64,000 nucleotides of DNA. It comes from Nitrospira sp. GTDB taxonomy: Bacteria > Nitrospirota > Nitrospiria > Nitrospirales > Nitrospiraceae. The notes under the pieces are model-generated. The model did not search any database. It was not told the origin of the DNA and saw only the letters and a list, made by a program, of their open reading frames with translations. A program made the position numbers and the translations under genes. The stretch is from NCBI GenBank assembly GCA_029194535.1, contig JARFXR010000001.1:1310721-1374720 (forward strand), in the 5' to 3' direction. Position 1 is the stretch's first letter; every line of letters starts with the position of its first letter. Of this stretch, positions 53,581 through 63,473 are shown piece by piece.

Positions 53581-54222
53581 ATGGGCGTAGCGAAGAAGTT
53601 TCTCACTAGTGAACGCGAGGGGAGAGGGCGTCTTATTGCGTGGCTTCTCGTAGTGTTGCTGCAGTATTCTTTAGCGGGCTGTCAGTCTCACGACATGCAG
53701 TACCGCGGTTCCTCCGTGCCTCCCACCGAATTCCTCATTGGGCCTGAAGATGTATTAGTCGTTACCGTTTGGAGAAATCAGGATCTCTCCAAAGAGGTTA
53801 TTGTCAGGCCAGATGGAAAGATTTCTCTCCCATTAGTCGGTGATATTACGGCGGCTGGTCTTACCGCGCAGGACCTATCGAAGCAGGTCGCGGACAAGCT
53901 AGCAGAATACATGTCGACCCCCACGGTGTCAGTGCAGGTTAAAGAGATCAATAGCTACCATGTGTTCGTCGTCGGTGAAGTCGCGAAGCCGGGAAAGTAC
54001 GTGTTGAAGTCCTTTGCGAGCGTGATCCAGGGAATCTCTTACGCCGGAGGGTTCACTACCTTCGCGTCCAGAAATAATGTACATGTTCTTAGAATGGTCA
54101 AGAACGGGCAGGGGGAAACGAAGCAGGTCATGATTCCAGTGCCTTACCAAGATATTCTCCAAGGAAGAAACCTGGAGGCAAATATTGTCCTGAAGGCTGG
54201 TGACGTCATTGTTGTACCCTGA
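53581..54222 (+). CDS. Polysaccharide export lipoprotein, Wza type, second copy
   Basis: A 213-residue Wza-type exporter with a lipobox (LQYSLAGC, lipid Cys at about residue 34) and the Poly_export core EFLIGPEDVLVVTVWRNQ, followed by a SLBB-like part VGEVAKPGKYVLKSFASV. It shares most of the core pattern with the gene just before it. The ATG at 53581 is followed by an Arg/Lys-rich n-region. The next gene overlaps its end by 23 bases. Whether the two proteins form one mixed pore or act separately cannot be told. Confidence 0.92.
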   Translation: MGVAKKFLTSEREGRGRLIAWLLVVLLQYSLAGCQSHDMQYRGSSVPPTEFLIGPEDVLVVTVWRNQDLSKEVIVRPDGKISLPLVGDITAAGLTAQDLSKQVADKLAEYMSTPTVSVQVKEINSYHVFVVGEVAKPGKYVLKSFASVIQGISYAGGFTTFASRNNVHVLRMVKNGQGETKQVMIPVPYQDILQGRNLEANIVLKAGDVIVVP

Positions 54223-55759
54223 TTCCGGCCTAGGTGGACAATGGGGTGTCGTCGCCTTCATTATAGTGCTTGCTACCCTCGGTTGGTTCATGAGCATGGA
54301 CGTGTTTGCGCAGACGCGTGTCATCCCGCTTGTGTCGGTCACAGAGACGTATGATTCAAACGTTTTTTATACACCTAAGTCACTATTGCCGCCTGGTACC
54401 CAACCTGAGGATTTCATCACACAAATTACTCCTCAGATCAACGTGGCGCATTTAGGCTCGCGCGTGCGAGGTAGTTTCTCGGTCGGGGGCCTGGTTTCGA
54501 TGTATGCTCACAACAGCGATCTTAACTACACGGGGCTCAATGCCACAGGGCGGCTTGATCTCAAGAACTATGCGGAGAGAATCTCCCCACGCATTATCTC
54601 CTTAGGTCTAACCGGTACGTATCAATATACCCCAGCGTTGGCAGCCTTTGGACCTCAGGCGACTGGCTTAGGAGGCGGAGCTGGAGCAACGGTCATAACC
54701 GCTCCATTGAATACCGGCCAGGTGACTAACTTTACGAACACGCACAGCGTGAATCTTGGAATAACCACAGGCTATCAGTTGACACGTACCACGACTGTAA
54801 CCGGAGGCTATAACTACTCCAAGGTTATGTTTGGAGGTCAGTCTGGAGGGCAGGACAATCAGCTTTTTGATACGGATGGCCATCAGGCGACGATGACCAT
54901 TGCAAATCAATTGTCGCTCAGGGACACAGTGGGAACCACTGCGATGATGTCTCATTTCGGGCAAGAAGGATCCAACGATGGAGGTGCGTCGAGTTCTTTC
55001 ACAACTTTCAACGGGACGCTCAACTGGGCACGAAAGTGGACCTCGAGGCTGACCACAACATTGATGGGGGGAGGAGTCATGACCTTGCCGATAGATTCAA
55101 CGTCGCCCGGTCAGAGGGTCAAGACTCAGATAGCGCCATCCATCACCGCCAATCTGAATTACGTAACATTTTCGGAAGGTCTCCGAGCCGCGGGCACGGT
55201 TGCCCCTGGACCATTCGAGGGCTTGCCTGCCTTACAAGGAACCTTGATGCCTGGTGGGATCATGCCACCCGGTCAGTTTCGGACCACGCTGAATTACAAC
55301 TACAATGTGTACCCAAGTTATGTGATCGGGTCAGGTCCGACGAAAACGCAGGTCGTCAGCGCAAACGTCACCGGGGGCATTACCTCGAAACTCTCGGGTC
55401 AACTGGGCCTCAATTATGCCCATGGTTCAAGCAGTAATCCCCAAACGACGTACGACTCAGTCAATGCGAACGTCGGAGCCAGCTATCTTATTGGACCAGT
55501 GCTCGCCAATCTGACTTACAGGTGGATGTATTTCTCAAACATTAATGAGCAACCGGGTGGAATCGAAGACCAATACGCATTTTCGAAGAAAATGGTGCTA
55601 TTGACGCTCTCCTACGCATTCACAAATCAATCGTTCTTCCGGACGGGTGGACTAGGGTCGTTTGGAACGACTGCTCCCGCTGAAGGTGCGACTCCTTCAG
55701 ATCTGGGACCTGGGGAAAGCCCATCCGGCGGCGAGTCCCCGCTCGACCCTGGAAAGTAA
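54200..55759 (+). CDS. Outer-membrane beta-barrel protein of the EPS locus
   Basis: A 519-residue exported protein with a signal segment (VVAFIIVLATLGWFMSMDVFA, end about residue 38) and a repetitive beta-rich barrel. It begins TETYDSNVFYTP (about 48) and has many alternating aromatic strands such as RWMYFSNINEQ and GGYNYSKVMF. The type fits the outer-membrane proteins found in exosortase-A-type exopolysaccharide loci (TIGR03016-like). After the last strand (about 480) there is a 35-residue Gly/Pro/Ser-rich tail (EGATPSDLGPGESPSGGESP), unusual since barrels normally end with an aromatic residue. Its GTG start lies inside the previous gene. Confidence 0.8.
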   Translation: MTSLLYPDSGLGGQWGVVAFIIVLATLGWFMSMDVFAQTRVIPLVSVTETYDSNVFYTPKSLLPPGTQPEDFITQITPQINVAHLGSRVRGSFSVGGLVSMYAHNSDLNYTGLNATGRLDLKNYAERISPRIISLGLTGTYQYTPALAAFGPQATGLGGGAGATVITAPLNTGQVTNFTNTHSVNLGITTGYQLTRTTTVTGGYNYSKVMFGGQSGGQDNQLFDTDGHQATMTIANQLSLRDTVGTTAMMSHFGQEGSNDGGASSSFTTFNGTLNWARKWTSRLTTTLMGGGVMTLPIDSTSPGQRVKTQIAPSITANLNYVTFSEGLRAAGTVAPGPFEGLPALQGTLMPGGIMPPGQFRTTLNYNYNVYPSYVIGSGPTKTQVVSANVTGGITSKLSGQLGLNYAHGSSSNPQTTYDSVNANVGASYLIGPVLANLTYRWMYFSNINEQPGGIEDQYAFSKKMVLLTLSYAFTNQSFFRTGGLGSFGTTAPAEGATPSDLGPGESPSGGESPLDPGK

Positions 55760-55783
55760 TAGAACAAGGAGCACCGTTAAGAC

Positions 55784-58054
55784 GTGTACACAGGCCTTAA
55801 TACCCCTGAAGACTATCTTAAGGTCGTCGTAAAGCACAAGTGGATGATTCTCCTGGCGATCTTGGTGTGCACCGGTCTCGCCTGGGGGCTGTATGAATGG
55901 CTGCCGAAAAGCTACCGGTCGAGCGTGCTGGTGCAATTTGAAGGACAAAAGGTCCGTTACGTCCAAGGAGTCGATGATCCCACCGACAAACCGGAGTTGG
56001 TGATGGCGAATCGAATAGCGGGCATGAGCGAATGGCTCTATAAACGGGAACTCTTAACGCAAGTCGCTCAGGAATTCCATTTGTACGGATACGAAAAGGA
56101 GGGATCGACTCCTGACATCGATGACTTTGTGGCGACGAGAATGCGCGTACAGGTCAAGTTCGATGGGAAGGAGGCACCCTTCGTCAGGGTCTCGTTCGCC
56201 GATTCCAGTCCCGAGATGGCCAGAGACGTCATAGCCCGCTTGGCGGATCTTTTTGTGAAGGAGCACACGGAAAGCCGCGCCGTGATCGCTCAAAGTTCCT
56301 CCGAATTTCTGCAGCACGAGTTGGATCTCCTGAAAAAGCAACTGGAAGTCAAAGAACAGGCACTCGCCGAGTTCAAACAATCGCACCTCGGACAGTTGCC
56401 AGATCAACTCAATTCTAACGTGCACGCGATCGATCGGCTGGAGACCGAGTTGGCCTCACAACAGGAAGTGGAAAAGTCGATCAACCTCCGTCTTGAATCC
56501 GTCGATAAGGCGATCAGAGAGTATGAAGACCCGACGAGTGACGCGGGCCAGAAACGCGCGGAAAAAGATCCTCGATTGGCAAAGATCAAATCCCTTGAAC
56601 GCAATCTGGCGACATTGCAATCTGTCTACAAAGAGTCCTATCCCGACGTAGCCGTGGTGCGCAATGAGATCAAGAAACTTCAGGCGATGACCACAGAGGA
56701 CTACATTGCGCTCTATGTAGAGCAGGAGCCCGTCGAAGTTGATGAAGGAGGGAAACGGAAACGCAAGGCTCTCGACCCGTACAAGGCGGAGTTGACAAAG
56801 CAGCGGGAAGAAGTGATGAGGGAACTGGAGATGATCGGCCTGCGGCAATCGCGCATCAAAGCGGAGATCAAGAAGTATGAGGCCAGGATAGAAGGCACCA
56901 CCATGCACCAGCAGGAGTTGATGTCGATCCAACGTGATTATGACAATCTTCAAAAAAATTATCAGTCGCTGTTGGAGAAAAAGCTCACGATAGGGATGGC
57001 GGGCGATCTCGAGGAGAAGCGTCAAGGAACGAAACTAAGGATCATTCAGCAGGCCGGTTTGCCCAACCTGCCCGAGAAGCCGAACCTCTACATGATCATG
57101 TTTGGAGGCTTGGCGGCTGGCTGCGCGCTGGGTTTTGGCTCCGCATTCGGCATGGAACTGTTGCGGAGAGGATTCGTGTCGGCTGAAGAAATTGAAATTA
57201 CCCTGGGACTTCCGGTGCTCGCCGCGATTTTTCAATTCGAGTCCGCCTGGCCAGGATCCGCCAGGGCGGTGGAGCAGGCTTCGAGCAAGCCAAGATTGTT
57301 GTCACTGCCCGGCCTAGGCAGGGACGACTCCGTTGTGAACGGTCTCAGCCAGGTCACCGTCTGCCCAGAGCTGGTTGCGATGTGGTATCCCAGGTCGGCT
57401 GTGGCGGAACAGTATCGTGTCGCCGCCACCCGACTCGGCCTGATGGTGGACAAGATGAAGAGCTCTGTCGTGTGTGTCTCCAGCGCGTTGATGGGCGAAG
57501 GGAAAACCTCCACCGCATTGAATCTGGCCCATGTGCTCTCAAGAGATCTGAATAGAAAGACGGTGCTCCTTGATTGTGATCTGAAAAGGCCGATGGTACA
57601 CGCTTATGCAGGATTGGAACTGGCAGCCGGAGTAGCTGAAGTATTACTTGGACACAAGACATTGGAGGAGTGCCTAGAATACCATGAGCAGTTAGGAATC
57701 TGGATCCTACCAGCCGGAATTGAGCAGTCTGGAACTGCCGCACTTACCCATGCTGATCGGCTCACGGAGCTCATTGCCAGTCTGAGAGAGCGGTTCGATT
57801 ATGTCGTTGTTGACTCTCCCCCGCTGCTTCCTGTTGCTGAAGCCATGCTCATAGTCCGGTCCGCAGATGTAGTAGCTCATGTCGTCAGGGCTCGAGCCAC
57901 CTCTCGTGATGTAGTGAGTAATGCTATCAAGATGATTGGGCAGGAGCGGGCCGTTGCCATTGTCTTGAACGGAGTCGAAGCGCAGGATACGACATACTCT
58001 TACTATAACTATAGCAGCAGGGTGTATGAGCCTAATCGTAAGCAGCTCAGATAG
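55784..58054 (+). CDS. Wzc-type polysaccharide co-polymerase / autophosphorylating tyrosine kinase
   Basis: A 756-residue inner-membrane protein joining a chain-length determinant domain to a cytoplasmic BY-kinase. It has a first hydrophobic segment about 20-38, a long periplasmic coiled-coil part (about 160-400), a second segment near 433-458, and the kinase with Walker A as LMGEGKTST (about 567-575), Walker A' LLDCDLKRP (about 594) and Walker B DYVVVDSPP (about 672). The C-terminal tail [13 protein letters not shown] is the Tyr cluster normally phosphorylated. The GTG start at 55784 follows AAGGAGC. The following gene overlaps its last 29 bases. Confidence 0.94.
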   Translation: MYTGLNTPEDYLKVVVKHKWMILLAILVCTGLAWGLYEWLPKSYRSSVLVQFEGQKVRYVQGVDDPTDKPELVMANRIAGMSEWLYKRELLTQVAQEFHLYGYEKEGSTPDIDDFVATRMRVQVKFDGKEAPFVRVSFADSSPEMARDVIARLADLFVKEHTESRAVIAQSSSEFLQHELDLLKKQLEVKEQALAEFKQSHLGQLPDQLNSNVHAIDRLETELASQQEVEKSINLRLESVDKAIREYEDPTSDAGQKRAEKDPRLAKIKSLERNLATLQSVYKESYPDVAVVRNEIKKLQAMTTEDYIALYVEQEPVEVDEGGKRKRKALDPYKAELTKQREEVMRELEMIGLRQSRIKAEIKKYEARIEGTTMHQQELMSIQRDYDNLQKNYQSLLEKKLTIGMAGDLEEKRQGTKLRIIQQAGLPNLPEKPNLYMIMFGGLAAGCALGFGSAFGMELLRRGFVSAEEIEITLGLPVLAAIFQFESAWPGSARAVEQASSKPRLLSLPGLGRDDSVVNGLSQVTVCPELVAMWYPRSAVAEQYRVAATRLGLMVDKMKSSVVCVSSALMGEGKTSTALNLAHVLSRDLNRKTVLLDCDLKRPMVHAYAGLELAAGVAEVLLGHKTLEECLEYHEQLGIWILPAGIEQSGTAALTHADRLTELIASLRERFDYVVVDSPPLLPVAEAMLIVRSADVVAHVVRARATSRDVVSNAIKMIGQERAVAIVLNGVEAQDTTYSYYNYSSRVYEPNRKQLR

Positions 58055-59093
58055 GTCGGCGTCGCAAAGAGCCCAGGTGCTCATCGATGATCGAGCCCCG
58101 AAGGCCATTTTTCGCGTCCCGGGAGCGAAGCGCCGAATTCTAATTCTTGGGACAGGACAATTGGCCAAAGGCTTGTCGCAGATCCTACTTTCGCGACGAA
58201 AGATGTTCACCGATGTCGTGGGAATGCTTGCCAAAGACAACGGGCAGATGGTCGATAGCCAGAGCGAGGTGGTCGGGACGATGGAACAGCTGATCGACGT
58301 AGTCGAACGCCATCGTGTCGACACTATCGCTGTGTGCCTCGAAGATCGGAGGGCAGTTCTGCCCTTGAAGGAACTACTGGATTTGAAGGGGATGGGGATC
58401 GATGTGTTCGACGGGCATCATCTCTATGAAGAGGAATCAGGCCGGATTCCGATCGACGAGCTGAAGCCGAGCGCCATCATCTTCTCCACCGGGTTTCGAG
58501 CCGGGTTCGTTGTTAAGACCGTCAAGCGACTCATCGACATTTGCGTTTCATTCGTCGGGCTCACTGTGCTTTTCCCTGTTGTGGTGTTGATCGGGGCTGT
58601 GATCCGACTGGATTCTCCCGGCCCGGTCTTTTATCGGCAAGTGAGAGTAGGATTGCGCGCGCAGCCGTATATGATTTGGAAGTTCCGCTCGATGTTTCTC
58701 GACGCCGAGAAGGGCGGCGCCAGGTGGACGACCGAAAAGGATCCTCGCGTGTCACGGGTTGGCCGGTATTTAAGGAAATGGAGACTTGACGAGATTCCGC
58801 AGCTCATCAATGTGCTGAAAGGTGAGATGAGCCTTGTCGGTCCTCGGCCCGAGCGCCCCGTTTTTGTCCAGGAACTCAGGGCAGTGATTCCGTACTATGA
58901 TATTCGGCATGCCGTCAGGCCCGGAATCACCGGTTGGGCCCAGACCCAGTTCAGATACGGTGCCTCAGTAGAGGACTCGCACGTGAAATTGCAATATGAC
59001 CTCTACTATGTCAAGCATCTGTCGATGCGATTGGATACGCGCATTCTGCTTGAGACGGTGCGAGTTATTCTCCTGGGCGAAGGCGCTCGATGA
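58026..59093 (+). CDS. Initiating sugar transferase (undecaprenyl-phosphate hexose-1-phosphate transferase)
   Basis: Starts the repeat unit by linking a sugar-phosphate to undecaprenyl phosphate. The 355-residue protein has a Rossmann-like N-terminal region ([16 protein letters not shown], about 38), one membrane helix ([17 protein letters not shown], about 178-195) and the conserved catalytic domain with [10 protein letters not shown] (about 202), [13 protein letters not shown] (about 218), [20 protein letters not shown] (about 250) and [10 protein letters not shown]. Unlike WbaP/WcaJ it lacks the four N-terminal membrane helices, a form known from exosortase-A-linked loci (TIGR03013-like). 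The start overlaps the previous gene by 29 bases; its own stop overlaps the deacetylase start (ATGA). Confidence 0.92.
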   Translation: MSLIVSSSDRSASQRAQVLIDDRAPKAIFRVPGAKRRILILGTGQLAKGLSQILLSRRKMFTDVVGMLAKDNGQMVDSQSEVVGTMEQLIDVVERHRVDTIAVCLEDRRAVLPLKELLDLKGMGIDVFDGHHLYEEESGRIPIDELKPSAIIFSTGFRAGFVVKTVKRLIDICVSFVGLTVLFPVVVLIGAVIRLDSPGPVFYRQVRVGLRAQPYMIWKFRSMFLDAEKGGARWTTEKDPRVSRVGRYLRKWRLDEIPQLINVLKGEMSLVGPRPERPVFVQELRAVIPYYDIRHAVRPGITGWAQTQFRYGASVEDSHVKLQYDLYYVKHLSMRLDTRILLETVRVILLGEGAR

Positions 59094-60007
59094 ATGTTTC
59101 AGAGGGAAATCTCGTGCATTGTCTCTCGTTCGATGTGGAAGAGCACTTCCAGGTTTCAGCTTTTGAATCTCCGGCCAGACGGAGCCAATGGGAACAGTGC
59201 GAAAGTCGCGTTCACAAAAATACGGATAAGATCCTTGAACTGCTTGCGAGTCAGCAGGTTCGCGCGACCTTTTTCGTGTTGGGGTGGGTGGCGGAGCGTT
59301 ATCCGGTAATTGTCAGAAGCATTTCCGCCGCAGGGCATGAAGTGGCATCCCATGGTTATGGACACGAATTGATTACGTCCCAGACTCCTGCGACCTTTCG
59401 GAATGACATCCGCAAGGCCAAGATCATTCTGGAGGATATCTTGGGCCGACGCATTTATGGATATCGCGCCCCGAGCTTTTCAATTACGAGGAGTACGGTA
59501 TGGGCGTTACCCATTCTGGTAGAGGAGGGACATGTCTACGATTCAAGCGTGTTCCCAATCGTGCACGATAGATATGGGATGCCCGAGGCACAACCTGCCT
59601 GTCACGAGCTGGAGACGGCTGTCGGACGTTTGTGGGAGGTTCCTCCGTCGACGATCAGTGTGCTCGGATTGAGAGTTCCAGTCGCAGGAGGGGGATATTT
59701 CCGCCTGTTTCCATATGGGATCTTGAGGAATTGCTTGAGACGGATCGAGCAAATGGGACAGCCGCTGGTCATGTATCTGCATCCGTGGGAATTTGATGTC
59801 ACCCAGCCGAGAATGAAGGGACCGCTGTTGTCACGATTCCGCCATTACGTCAATCTTGACAAGACGGAGGGGCGGCTGATTCGACTTCTCAGGGATTTCC
59901 GCTTTGCCCCAATATGCGAGACGATCACACCTGTCGCCCAAATATGCCGCCAACATATCGCGTCATTGCCGGCCCATCGTTCGTGCGAGGTTCCGCAAGG
60001 GACGTAA
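59090..60007 (+). CDS. Polysaccharide deacetylase with DUF3473 (XrtA-locus type)
   Basis: A 305-residue hydrolase that removes acetyl groups from polysaccharide. It has the NodB-type fold with LSFDVEEHFQVSAFE (Asp at about residue 13), HEVASHGYGHELI (His pair at about 83-87) and GYRAPSFSIT (about 124), and a C-terminal region (YLHPWEFDVTQPRM, near 228) that fits DUF3473. In other genomes this deacetylase belongs to exosortase-A polysaccharide loci. It overlaps the sugar transferase by four bases. After it comes a 260-base gap without a recognised feature, before the ABC permease. Confidence 0.9.
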   Translation: MNVSEGNLVHCLSFDVEEHFQVSAFESPARRSQWEQCESRVHKNTDKILELLASQQVRATFFVLGWVAERYPVIVRSISAAGHEVASHGYGHELITSQTPATFRNDIRKAKIILEDILGRRIYGYRAPSFSITRSTVWALPILVEEGHVYDSSVFPIVHDRYGMPEAQPACHELETAVGRLWEVPPSTISVLGLRVPVAGGGYFRLFPYGILRNCLRRIEQMGQPLVMYLHPWEFDVTQPRMKGPLLSRFRHYVNLDKTEGRLIRLLRDFRFAPICETITPVAQICRQHIASLPAHRSCEVPQGT

Positions 60008-60267
60008 ATGTTGGAAACGGTGAGAAGAATGAATGATCTTTCCTAATGTAGACTGCGGACGATCTTGAGACACAGATTGAATATTCCGCCGATCAATCCG
60101 GCCTCCAGCATACGCCTGCAGGCCAGTCGGCTTCTGATTCGCTAGAAGCTAGGCTCTGCATAGTCTCCTAAAGCGAACGTGTGAGCGAATACTCGTCTTG
60201 ACGAGCAGAAAACAGCTATCCGGACGCGCGTGACCTTGCGCGATAAATCCAAGAGAGGGCGGCCGAA

Positions 60268-61146
60268 GTGATCCTCAGCCAAACGAAAGTCCCTGACGCG
60301 ATGGACGCGAGTGTGGATGGGATGGGACCGTGGACGGTCGAAATCCGCCCACAACGCGGGCTTGTCAGTCTCGATTTCGCGGAATTGTGGGAATACCGCG
60401 AGCTGTTGTATTTTTTCGTCTGGCGCGACCTCAAAGTGCGCTATAAGCAGACGCTCATCGGGGCGGGATGGGCGATCTTTCAGCCGGCCATGACAATGGT
60501 GATATTTACGATAGTCTTCGGAAAATTGGCGAAGATTCCTTCTGACGGTTTGCCCTACGCGGTGTTTGCCTACACCGGGCTGTTGCCGTGGACCTACTTC
60601 AGTCAGGCCCTAGGGCGGAGCGGGACCGGTCTTGTCAGTAATGCCCACTTGATTACGAAGGTGTACTTCCCCCGCCTGGTCGTTCCGCTATCGGATGTAA
60701 TCACGCCTGCCGTGGATTTCCTGTTTGCATTCTTGCTTCTCCTTGGAATGATCGGCTGGTTTGGAGTAACGCCAAGCTGGGGACTGTTGGCCTTGCCGCT
60801 ATTCCTCGTCATGGCCATGGTCACGGCGTTGGCGGTAGGGCTCTGGCTGGCCCCCCTGAATGTGCGCTACCGAGATATCGGTCACACGATTCCATTCCTG
60901 ACTCAGTTTTGGATGTTCGCATCGCCCGTCGTATATCCTGTGAGCCTGGTTCCTGAGTCCTGGCGACTGATCTATAGCCTGAATCCCATGGTCGGGGTAA
61001 TCGAGGGATTTCGGTGGGGGCTGCTGGGCAAAGAGAATCCGGATTTCTCCGTGATGTTCATCAGCGTAGTGGTGGTGCTTTTGGTTTTCGTAGGCGGGCT
61101 GGTATTTTTTAAACGAATGGAACGGAATTTCGCCGACATCATATAG
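60268..61146 (+). CDS. ABC-2 type polysaccharide exporter permease (Wzm-like)
   Basis: Inner-membrane permease, 292 residues, of an ABC transporter that exports polymer to the periplasm. The basic N-terminal region has DLKVRYKQTLIGAGWAIFQP (about residues 56-75), the family signature, followed by six hydrophobic segments. It starts with GTG at 60268 after GAGAGGGC; the in-frame ATG at 60301 is an alternative start. The ATPase partner begins only at 63474, because an HTTM-DCC gene lies between them. It is preceded by a 260-base gap, so it may have its own promoter. Confidence 0.9.
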   Translation: MILSQTKVPDAMDASVDGMGPWTVEIRPQRGLVSLDFAELWEYRELLYFFVWRDLKVRYKQTLIGAGWAIFQPAMTMVIFTIVFGKLAKIPSDGLPYAVFAYTGLLPWTYFSQALGRSGTGLVSNAHLITKVYFPRLVVPLSDVITPAVDFLFAFLLLLGMIGWFGVTPSWGLLALPLFLVMAMVTALAVGLWLAPLNVRYRDIGHTIPFLTQFWMFASPVVYPVSLVPESWRLIYSLNPMVGVIEGFRWGLLGKENPDFSVMFISVVVVLLVFVGGLVFFKRMERNFADII

Positions 61147-61284
61147 ATGCATCACAAGACTTCCGATTTCCGACGGTTGTCACAACTGGTTGAGGGAATC
61201 GGGCGATGGAAAACATGAAGGGACCTGGGATTAGAGCGATGACTTCAGCCCTTGCGGAGGCCGAAACAAAGGAGGGTAGTAACA

Positions 61285-63420
61285 ATGAACCCCGACGGTG
61301 ATCTGTGGATGGGCATGAAACGCATCCGGTTGCCCCTAGTGATGATGTGTGTAGCATTGGGACTCTGGATCGTTTTCGCCGATCTGGTCGTGCCCTCGGT
61401 GATCGAGAGCGCGCACCGGGGCCAAAGTTTTCCGGTCTTCAATGGTCTTATCAAGGGGCATGCAACCCATTCAGTGGATGAATATCTGCGGGATTGGGAT
61501 CAACTTGCCTGGCGTACGACGGTGGCCTCCACCGTCTTCGGGCTACTTGGTCTGCTGGTATTCATGATGGCAACCAGTCCGACATTCTTCCGCAAGTTCG
61601 TGGGAGAAGCGACACCCGGGACACTCGGCGCGATCAGGGCGTGGACATGTGGAATTCTCTTGCTCTGGACAGTGATAGAAGATCTCCCCAGCATTGCATG
61701 GCTTCCCGTCGAAGGGCGAAATCCGGTGGGGGTGATGGGCTGGCTGTACGCCCTTCCGATCGGTTTCGACAAACTGGTCGCGAGTGAAGCAGGACTGCAT
61801 GTGTTTCAGTTTCTGACGGAACTGCTCTTGTTCTTGGGGATGATCGGTTATAGGACAAGACTGGTCATTCCGCTCGGCGCGGTCTGTTTCGCCCTATTGG
61901 GCGGTATCCTGCGTGATTATAGCTTCAACTGGCACCAGGGATGGGTCCCGCTCTATCTGATCACGATCCTTTCCTTCACTCCTTGCGGTGATGGGTGGTC
62001 GGTGGATCGGCTCCTGAGAGTCGTCCGTGGACAGCCAGTCCCTGATCCCAAACGTGCCGTGCCCGTGTATGGATGGGCCCGATATACTTGTTGGGTGGCG
62101 ATCGCGGTGACGTATTGGGAAACCGGGCTCTGCAAGCTCCGTGGTGGTGGACTGTCCTGGGGCAGCGCGGATGGCTTAAGGGCGACCTTTTATGAAGACA
62201 CCCTTCTCCCCAGGGAATACCCTTGGTCCTGGTCCCTCTCCCTGATTCAGGCCCCTGATGCGTTGTTTGTTTTTCTGGGACTGTTCGTTCTGGTTTTCGA
62301 GTCCTTCTGGATTGCGGTGTTGTTTTCTAAGACCGTTCGCAGGTACTGGCCTATCTTGACGGCGACCTTTCATACAGGAGTATTGTTCTTACAAAAGATC
62401 CTCTTCATCGATCTCATACTCCTGCAGGCGCTCTTCTACGATTTCACCGGAATCCGGAAAACGATCGCACGGCGCCTGGAGACCGTTTCCGGCCCGATAC
62501 AAATTCTCTTCGACGGACACTGCCCTCTCTGCAATCGGACAGTCCGAGTCCTGGGATTTTTCGACCTGTTCACCCGGCTTGAATTTATCGACTTTCGTCG
62601 GTTGGACCTCGCCGAGTACAACCGACGACATCAATTAGCCCTGACGATCGAAGATCTCGATAGAGAGATGTATGTCATCAGCCGGGGGCAGGTGTATGTC
62701 GGGTATTATGGCTACCGTGTTTTGTCACGGGCATTGCCTGCGTTTTGGCTGCTGAGCCCCTTGCTCTATATCCCTGGAGTCTCGTGGTTTGGCGAGCGGG
62801 TCTATGGCTATATCGCGCGCCATCGGCTCGCTCTGCTCCATTGCGATACGCACTGTCCGACCGTGCCTTCAGGAACCACCGACCTCCGGACCACGTTCCA
62901 AGTCAGTGAAGGGCCACAGGCGTTCCGCTACGCCTGGCTCATCTCTGTCTTCTGCGTCGTCATGGCTGTCTCCTATTTCTACAGGGTCGAGTTTTACCCT
63001 GTGATGACCTCATGGCACCTGTATGCATCCTTAAACTACTCAGGGGAGATCAGCTATTTTAAGGCGGTCGGGCGGCAGGCCTCCGGGGCGGTTATTCCTG
63101 TCCGCGTAGGAGACTCCGTTGGCGCGCTCCGCTACGACGGTCGGGACACCCCTCTCCTCAAAAAATGCTTCAGTGGCCACCTCGATGAGAAAGGTGCTTC
63201 GCTGGCGAAAGACCTCGAAACCTGCCAAAAGTTCCTCATTCTGAGCGGCGCAATTTACAACAAGAATTCTCCCTCTGATCGGAAAATTAGTCAATTAGAG
63301 CTTCAAGAATGGGTCTGGAACTTCCGTTCCAACCCATCCGATCCTGAGCATGGAGAAGTAAGGAGCCGCGTGGTCGTTGAGATTGAGCCGGTTTCGGCCG
63401 CCGCGAAGCAGGAGACATGA
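61285..63420 (+). CDS. HTTM-domain membrane protein fused to DCC-type thiol-disulphide oxidoreductase domain
   Basis: A 711-residue polytopic membrane protein. Residues about 8-380 hold a block of hydrophobic segments (from RIRLPLVMMCVALGLWIVFA to FLQKILFIDLILLQALFYDF) that resembles the HTTM family (related to vitamin-K-dependent gamma-carboxylase). Near residue 410 comes the DUF393/DCC1 motif ILFDGHCPLCNRTV, a DxxCxxC redox site, then a C-terminal hydrophobic segment near 560 and a soluble tail. The start ATG at 61285 is preceded by AAAGGAGGG. It separates the ABC permease from its ATPase. The role in polysaccharide synthesis is unknown. Confidence 0.82.
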   Translation: MNPDGDLWMGMKRIRLPLVMMCVALGLWIVFADLVVPSVIESAHRGQSFPVFNGLIKGHATHSVDEYLRDWDQLAWRTTVASTVFGLLGLLVFMMATSPTFFRKFVGEATPGTLGAIRAWTCGILLLWTVIEDLPSIAWLPVEGRNPVGVMGWLYALPIGFDKLVASEAGLHVFQFLTELLLFLGMIGYRTRLVIPLGAVCFALLGGILRDYSFNWHQGWVPLYLITILSFTPCGDGWSVDRLLRVVRGQPVPDPKRAVPVYGWARYTCWVAIAVTYWETGLCKLRGGGLSWGSADGLRATFYEDTLLPREYPWSWSLSLIQAPDALFVFLGLFVLVFESFWIAVLFSKTVRRYWPILTATFHTGVLFLQKILFIDLILLQALFYDFTGIRKTIARRLETVSGPIQILFDGHCPLCNRTVRVLGFFDLFTRLEFIDFRRLDLAEYNRRHQLALTIEDLDREMYVISRGQVYVGYYGYRVLSRALPAFWLLSPLLYIPGVSWFGERVYGYIARHRLALLHCDTHCPTVPSGTTDLRTTFQVSEGPQAFRYAWLISVFCVVMAVSYFYRVEFYPVMTSWHLYASLNYSGEISYFKAVGRQASGAVIPVRVGDSVGALRYDGRDTPLLKKCFSGHLDEKGASLAKDLETCQKFLILSGAIYNKNSPSDRKISQLELQEWVWNFRSNPSDPEHGEVRSRVVVEIEPVSAAAKQET

Positions 63421-63473
63421 GAAATCAGTCGGCGACGAACACGATTAAGACTTCCCAGTGAGGATTCGAGTCC

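Noticed and set aside
60831-60838. Second GGCGGTAG (ops core) site
   Set aside because: It lies in the middle of the ABC permease coding region (Leu-Ala-Val-Gly codons) and is probably chance; mentioned so that the 8-mer alone is not overvalued.
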